A DNA stretch of 64,000 bases, taken from assembly GCA_016709145.1 (NCBI GenBank), contig JADJEK010000014.1, positions 59,676-123,675 on the forward strand, given 5' to 3'. Under the pieces are notes generated by a model. That model ran no database searches and was not told where the DNA came from. It saw only the letters and a list, made by a program, of their open reading frames with translations. This document shows, piece by piece, positions 59,394 to 64,000 of the stretch. The number at the start of each line of letters is the position of its first letter. Position 1 is the stretch's first letter. The position numbers were made by a program, and so were the translations under genes. Source of the DNA: Planctomycetota bacterium. Lineage in GTDB: Bacteria; Planctomycetota; B15-G4; JADJEK01.

Positions 59394-61172
59394 ATGCTCG
59401 ACATCAGCCTCGCGAGTTACGGCTTCACGTGGATCGATTGGCTCGTGCTGATCGGTTACCTGACCCTGACGACGGTGCTCGGCGCGAAGCTCGCGGGCAA
59501 GAACACCACCATCCGCGAGTTCTTCCTCGGCGGCCGCAAGTTGCCGTGGTGGGCCGTCGCGGGGTCGATCATCGCGACCGAGATCTCCGCGGTGACGTTC
59601 GTGTCGGTGCCGTCGGTCGTGTTCAAGCCCGGCGGCGATCTGCGCTACTTCCAGCACGCGCTGTTCGGAGCGCTGATCGCGCGCGTCATCGTCGCGCTCG
59701 TGCTCGTGCCCGCGTATTACCAGCGCGAGATCTACTCGCCCTACGACTACATGGGCCACAAGCTCGGCGCCGCGGTGAAGAAGGTCACGACCGCGCTGTT
59801 CTCGCTGGGCGGCATCCTCGCGCAGTCGTCGCGTGTCTACCTGACGGCCGTCGTGCTCGAAGTCGTGCTCGGACCGAGCTTCTTCGCGCCCGTGAAGGAC
59901 GCGCTCGGCATCGATCCCGTGGTGCAGTCGATCGTCCTGATCGGCGTGATCGCGATCGTGTGGACGCTGCTCGGCGGCATCACGACCGTGATCTGGACCG
60001 ATGTCATCCTGTTCGGCGTGTTCTTCGTCGGAGCGCTGATCGCGCTCGGTTGCGTGGTGTGGAACCTCGACGGCGGCCTCGCGGAGTTGTTCCGCGTCGG
60101 CTGGGACGCCGGCAAGTTCCGCGTGCTCGACTTCGACACCGACCCGACCAAGACCTACACGGTCATCGCGGCCGCCTTCGGCACGACGCTCGGCAACATC
60201 GGCATCTTCGGCACCGACCAGTTGATGGCTCAGCGCGTGTTCTGCTGCAAGAACGTGCGCGACGCGCAGAAGGCGATGATCGCGAGCTGGTTCGGCAACG
60301 CGGTGACGTTGACGGTGATGTTGGTCGGGATCGCGTTGTTCGCGTACTACGCGAAGCACCCGCTCGAGGGCGAGACGCTCGCGAGCTACCAGGCGAACAA
60401 CGAGCGCATCTTCCCGATCTTCATCGTCCAGGTCATCCCGCCCGGACTCACGGGGTTGATCATCGCGGGCATCTTCGCGGCCGCGATCTCGAGCCTCGAT
60501 TCGATCCTCGCGGCGCTCGCGCAGACGTCGCTGTCGGCGATCTGGCAACCGTTGCGGCGGCGCAAGCTCGGGCTCGGCCCGGACGAGCCGTTCCCGCCCG
60601 ACGAAGATCGGCGTCAGGTCGCGGTCGGACGCAAGTTCATCGTCATCGCCGGCATCGTGCTGACGGCGGCCGCGATCGGCATGATCGAGGTCGCCAAGCA
60701 CTATGCGTCGATCCTCGACCTCGCACTGGCGATGGCCGGCTACACGAGCGGCGCGTTGCTCGCGGGCTTCCTGCTCGCGTTCCTGCCGCAAGTGAGAGTC
60801 GACGGTTTCGGCTACTGCTTCGCCGCACCGTTGTCGGCCGTGTTCGTCTACGCGCTGGTCTGGCACACCGAGAACAGCGCGTGGATCGCCGGCGGTCTCG
60901 GCCTGTGCGCGATCGCGATCCATGCGATCTGTTGCGTGCGCGGGGTGCGGGGAGCGACGCTGGATCGCCTGATCGTGCTGATCGTCGCCGTCGCCATCAT
61001 CCTGGTCGTCAACCGCTACGGCACGTTCACGCGCGTCGACGCCGTCACGCAACAGGTCGCCGAGAAGGCGATCGCGTTCCCGTACCAGGCGCCGCTCGGC
61101 GCCGCGTTCGCGTTCGTGTTCGCGCTGCTGCTCGGTCGGCCGCGCATCGCCGAGCCGGAGACGATTCGATGA
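59394..61172 (+). CDS. Sodium:solute symporter (SSS family)
   Basis: This 592-residue protein has 13-14 hydrophobic helices in the LeuT-like SSS order. WIDWLVLIGYLTLTTVLGAK is followed by FFLGGRKLPWWAVAGSIIAT, which carries the family motif between helices 1 and 2. Further elements are TEISAVTFVSVPS, the ALFGALIARVIVALVLVPAY helix and GIFAAAISSLDSILAALAQT (helix 8 Na2-site region with Ser/Ser-Leu-Asp-Ser). The substrate cannot be read from sequence, but a downstream overlapping GHL10-like hydrolase and a nearby NagB make an amino sugar, sialic-acid-like sugar or other wall-derived sugar likely. Confidence 0.9.
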   Translation: MLDISLASYGFTWIDWLVLIGYLTLTTVLGAKLAGKNTTIREFFLGGRKLPWWAVAGSIIATEISAVTFVSVPSVVFKPGGDLRYFQHALFGALIARVIVALVLVPAYYQREIYSPYDYMGHKLGAAVKKVTTALFSLGGILAQSSRVYLTAVVLEVVLGPSFFAPVKDALGIDPVVQSIVLIGVIAIVWTLLGGITTVIWTDVILFGVFFVGALIALGCVVWNLDGGLAELFRVGWDAGKFRVLDFDTDPTKTYTVIAAAFGTTLGNIGIFGTDQLMAQRVFCCKNVRDAQKAMIASWFGNAVTLTVMLVGIALFAYYAKHPLEGETLASYQANNERIFPIFIVQVIPPGLTGLIIAGIFAAAISSLDSILAALAQTSLSAIWQPLRRRKLGLGPDEPFPPDEDRRQVAVGRKFIVIAGIVLTAAAIGMIEVAKHYASILDLALAMAGYTSGALLAGFLLAFLPQVRVDGFGYCFAAPLSAVFVYALVWHTENSAWIAGGLGLCAIAIHAICCVRGVRGATLDRLIVLIVAVAIILVVNRYGTFTRVDAVTQQVAEKAIAFPYQAPLGAAFAFVFALLLGRPRIAEPETIR

Positions 61173-62332
61173 ATGCACGACTCTTCGCGCGTCTCGCCTC
61201 GTTGGCGTTCGCATCGCTCACGGGCTGTTCGACTTCGTCGATGTTCGACGAGCCGGTCCGCGCGATCTGGGTCACCCGGTTCGACACGAAGACCGCGGCC
61301 GACGTGCAAGGGGCGATCCGCGATTGCTCCGACGCGGGCTTCAACCACGTGCTGTTCCAAGCGCGCGGTCACGGTGTCGCGCACTACCGCTCCGCGATCG
61401 AGCCGTGGGCCGACGAGCTCGGCGGCGCCGATCCCGGCTACGACCCGCTCGACGTGGCGTGTCGCGAAGCGCACGAGCTCGGCTTGAAGCTGCACGCGTG
61501 GATCAACGTGATGCCTTCATGGCGCGGGACGACGCCGCCGAAGGACGAGCGGCAGTTGTACGCGGCGCATCCCGATTGGCATTGGTTCGACGCGAGCGGC
61601 GCGCGACAACCGCAGCGGCCGAGCTTCTACGTCAGCTTGAACCCGTGTCTGCCCGAGGTGCGCGCCTACCTGGTCGAGGTCTGTCGCGAACTCGTCGTGA
61701 ACTATCCGATCGACGGTTTGCACCTCGACTACGTGCGCTTCGTCGACGACCTCGATCCCGACCCCGACGCGTATCCGCGCGACGCGGCGACGCTGGCGCT
61801 GTTCCGCGCGGCGACCGGCAAGGCTCCCGACGACGATCTCGCGGCCTGGCGCGCGTGGAAGGCCGAACAGGTCACGACGCTCGTGGGAGACATCCGCGCG
61901 ATGATCGACGACGAGGGTCGCGATGTCGTGCTCACGGCCGCGGTCGGCTCCAGCCCCGAAGGACCGCAGGACAAGCACCAGCGCGACAGTCGACGTTGGG
62001 TCGAGGAAGGACTGGTCGACGCCGTGTTCCCGATGAACTACACGGCCGACATCACGCAGTTCCGCACGCGTGCGAGCGCGTGGGGCCGCGCGACCCGGGA
62101 CATGAACGTGGCGTTCGTGCAGGGCATCCAGATCGACCCGCAACGAGCGCTCGACGTGGTCGAGACCCAACTCGCCCTGTCGCGGCGCGAGACGCCGCAC
62201 TATTGCCTGTTCGCGTACGCGCACTTGTTCCCCTCGGCGGCGAACGCTTCAGGCGCGACCGATCTCCAACGCGAACGCACGCGTCGCATCGTGCGGCTCG
62301 TGCGCGGGGGCATGCCGCAGCCGAGTCCGTGA
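61169..62332 (+). CDS. GHL10-type glycoside-hydrolase-like lipoprotein
   Basis: This 387-residue protein has a lipobox ASLTGC (Cys near 20) and then a TIM-barrel of the glycosyl-hydrolase-like 10 (GHL10, formerly DUF187) group. Recognisable parts are RAIWVTRFDTKTAADVQGAI, FNHVLFQARGHGVAHYRSAI, GLKLHAWINVMPSW, YPIDGLHLDYVRFVDD (Asp and Tyr at the barrel mouth) and DAVFPMNYTADI. The group is thought to act on peptidoglycan or related glycans. It overlaps the symporter gene by ATGA, so uptake and hydrolysis are probably coupled. Confidence 0.87.
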   Translation: MNARLFARLASLAFASLTGCSTSSMFDEPVRAIWVTRFDTKTAADVQGAIRDCSDAGFNHVLFQARGHGVAHYRSAIEPWADELGGADPGYDPLDVACREAHELGLKLHAWINVMPSWRGTTPPKDERQLYAAHPDWHWFDASGARQPQRPSFYVSLNPCLPEVRAYLVEVCRELVVNYPIDGLHLDYVRFVDDLDPDPDAYPRDAATLALFRAATGKAPDDDLAAWRAWKAEQVTTLVGDIRAMIDDEGRDVVLTAAVGSSPEGPQDKHQRDSRRWVEEGLVDAVFPMNYTADITQFRTRASAWGRATRDMNVAFVQGIQIDPQRALDVVETQLALSRRETPHYCLFAYAHLFPSAANASGATDLQRERTRRIVRLVRGGMPQPSP

Positions 62333-62573
62333 TCGCGGACGGCCGAGGCCCGGTGCGATGCACGTCGGCGGCCTTGTTTCAGTCGTGGGTCACGCTCCCC
62401 CCCTCCGTCGATGCGGCGCTCAAGGCGGGGAGTCGATCGGGTCGACATCGATCGCGGCGGCATGCCGCATGCTTACGACGGGCGCGGGGTCCGTCGCCCT
62501 TCCTATAAGGGACCGCGGCGGCGGCCTGCGTCGGTCTCGCCTTCTCGTCCCGCTCACCGATCTGGAGTTCCCC

Positions 62574-64000
62574 ATGACGCACGCCCACGACAAGGAACGC
62601 CAGGAGGCGATGGACGTCGCCGAATCCGCACGCGAACAGCAGTGGAGCCATCCGAGCTTCGCCGCGTCGCTGTTCGCCGGGACCTTCGACCCCGACCTCG
62701 TGTTCCCGTATCCGGAACAGCCCGAGGCCGATCGCGCGAAGGGCGAGGCGTTCGCCGCCGAGATCGAACGCTTCCTGCTGACGCACCACGATGCCGAGAA
62801 GGCCGATCGCGACGGCGTGATGCCGGACGAAGTCATCGATGGCCTGATCGAGATGGGCGCGTTCGCGCTGAAGATCCCGGAGAAGTACGGCGGGAAGGGC
62901 TTCTCGCAGGCGAACTACAACCGCGTGGTTTCGCGCGCCGCGAGCTATTGCGCGTCGACCGCGGTGTGGCTGTCCGCGCACCAGAGCATCGGCGTGCCGA
63001 ACCCACTGAAGATGTTCGGCAACGACGAGCAGAAGGCTCGCCTGTTCCCGCGCCTCGCGAACGGCGAACTCTCGGCGTTCGCGCTGACCGAGCCCGGCGT
63101 CGGTTCCGATCCGGCCAAGATGGAGACGCACGCGGTACGTTCGCCCGACGGCAAGGGCTGGTTGATCTCGGGCAAGAAGCTGTGGTGCACGAACGGCCCG
63201 ATCGCCGACATCCTGATCGTGATGGCGCGCACGCCGTCCGAGGTCGTCGACGGCCGCGAGAAGAAGCGCATCACGGCGTTCATCGTCGAACGCGCGTGGA
63301 AGGGCATCGCCGTCGAACATCGCTGCCAGTTCATGGGCCTGCGTTCGATCCAGAACGGCGTGCTCGTGTTCGATCAGGTCTACGTGCCGAACGAGAACGT
63401 GCTGTGGGGTGAAGGCAAGGGCCTGAAGCTCGCGCTGATCACGTTGAACTCGGGCCGACTGACGTTGCCCGCGTGCTGCTCGGGCGTTGCGCGCTCGTCG
63501 CTGCGCATCGCGCGCATGTGGGCCAAGGAACGCGTCCAATGGGGCGCGCCGATCGGCAAGCACGAAGCCGTCGCGAGCAAGCTCGCGTTCATGGCTTCGC
63601 ACAGCTTCGCGATGGACTCGATCACCGAGTTCGCGACGGCGCTCGTCGACCGCGGCGACGCCGACGTGCGGCTCGAGGCCGCGATGGCGAAGCTGTTCTG
63701 CTCGGTGACGCTCGAGACGATCCTGAACGAGTTGGTCCAGACGCGCGGCGGTCGCGGCTTCGAGGAATCGCAGAGCTTGCGCGCTCGCGGCGAGACGCCG
63801 TGGCCGGTCGAGCGCATGTATCGCGACGCGCGCATCAACACGATCGTCGAAGGCACGACCGAGATCCTGCACCTGTTCCTCGCACGCGAAGCACTCGACT
63901 TCCATCTGTCGAAGGCCGGCGACCTCGTGTTGAAGAAGCTGCCGTTCGGCCAATTGGTCAAGATCGCCGCGAAGTGCGCCGCGTTCTATCCGGGCTGGTT
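62574..64000 (+). CDS. Acyl-CoA dehydrogenase (3' partial)
   Basis: At least 475 codons; the frame runs off the right edge. An N-terminal extension of about 60 residues precedes the usual fold (DRDGVMPDEVIDGLIEMGAF, IPEKYGGKGFSQANYNRVVS). The FAD/substrate residues ALTEPGVGSDPAKM and KKLWCTNGPIADILIVMAR are present, and VEGTTEILHLFLAREAL carries the catalytic Glu 426. A C-terminal extension begins (LVLKKLPFGQLVKIAAKC), so it belongs to the longer acyl-CoA dehydrogenase type. It oxidises acyl-CoA at the alpha-beta position, passing electrons to ETF. It starts 241 bp after the GHL10-like gene and seems to be a separate unit. Confidence 0.93.
   Translation, partial: MTHAHDKERQEAMDVAESAREQQWSHPSFAASLFAGTFDPDLVFPYPEQPEADRAKGEAFAAEIERFLLTHHDAEKADRDGVMPDEVIDGLIEMGAFALKIPEKYGGKGFSQANYNRVVSRAASYCASTAVWLSAHQSIGVPNPLKMFGNDEQKARLFPRLANGELSAFALTEPGVGSDPAKMETHAVRSPDGKGWLISGKKLWCTNGPIADILIVMARTPSEVVDGREKKRITAFIVERAWKGIAVEHRCQFMGLRSIQNGVLVFDQVYVPNENVLWGEGKGLKLALITLNSGRLTLPACCSGVARSSLRIARMWAKERVQWGAPIGKHEAVASKLAFMASHSFAMDSITEFATALVDRGDADVRLEAAMAKLFCSVTLETILNELVQTRGGRGFEESQSLRARGETPWPVERMYRDARINTIVEGTTEILHLFLAREALDFHLSKAGDLVLKKLPFGQLVKIAAKCAAFYPGW

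Noticed and set aside
57415..59451. Plus-strand frame of about 680 codons and short repeated units
   Set aside because: It is the antisense shadow of the FG-GAP gene. The apparent DNA repeats come from the recurring D-x-DGDGD calcium loops, not from a CRISPR or satellite.

Overview
This window is high-G+C DNA (about 70% by eye in most of it). It suggests a Gram-negative, planctomycete-like bacterium. The reasons are LPS/O-antigen-type export genes, many secreted proteins and lipoproteins of unknown function, a squalene-oxidase-repeat protein, an FG-GAP repeat protein with a planctomycete-style C-terminal module, and large membrane-bound SGNH hydrolases. The phylum is an inference; no rRNA or other marker gene is present.

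Layout. 1-1,197: the end of a membrane protein. 1,523-3,037: a secreted beta-helix protein. 3,143-13,738 (minus): a tightly overlapping eight-gene surface-glycan operon (degenerate LPS-type kinase, GNAT-like protein, PIG-L deacetylase, a GT4/PIG-L/GT2 fusion, two GT2s, two GT4s). A paralogous GNAT gene diverges from it, followed by a ribbon-helix-helix-like regulator and a squalene-oxidase-repeat protein. 17,878-26,491 (minus): a seven-gene unit (C39-like peptidase, RimK-like ATP-grasp ligase, GCS2-like ligase, N-formylglutamate amidohydrolase, then an AttEFGH-like ABC transporter with its lipocalin-like protein). It looks like a peptide-making amidoligase pathway joined to an exporter and is the best candidate here for an uncharacterised system.

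26,789-28,412: two secreted or anchored hypotheticals. 28,413-32,625 (minus): Wzm/Wzt ABC exporter with two GT2s. 32,786-35,465: a DnaQ-type exonuclease joined to a WYL-like segment, a small charged protein and an anchored substrate-binding protein. 35,655-38,405: a large SGNH hydrolase. 38,845-41,355: a lower-G+C patch holding a membrane-anchored hypothetical and a galactose-oxidase-like gene broken twice (a +1 frameshift at a G7 tract and an in-frame amber codon), next to a transposase remnant at 41.46 kb. 41,826-43,100: a flippase-like protein. 43,104-44,610: a frameshifted membrane protein. 44,761-49,549: a CHASE2 adenylate cyclase, then an SH3 protein, an M48 lipoprotein protease and small secreted proteins. 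49,833-52,670: a second SGNH hydrolase. 52,709-62,332: a GH26-like hydrolase, VanX-type dipeptidase, C39-like peptidase, NagB, FG-GAP protein, sodium:solute symporter and GHL10-like hydrolase, which together suggest amino-sugar or cell-wall salvage. 62,574 to the end: an acyl-CoA dehydrogenase, cut by the window edge.

Intergenic regions carry long perfect palindromes. One 163-bp nested palindrome fills exactly the space between two convergent stop codons. No tRNA, rRNA, CRISPR array or intact insertion sequence was seen.
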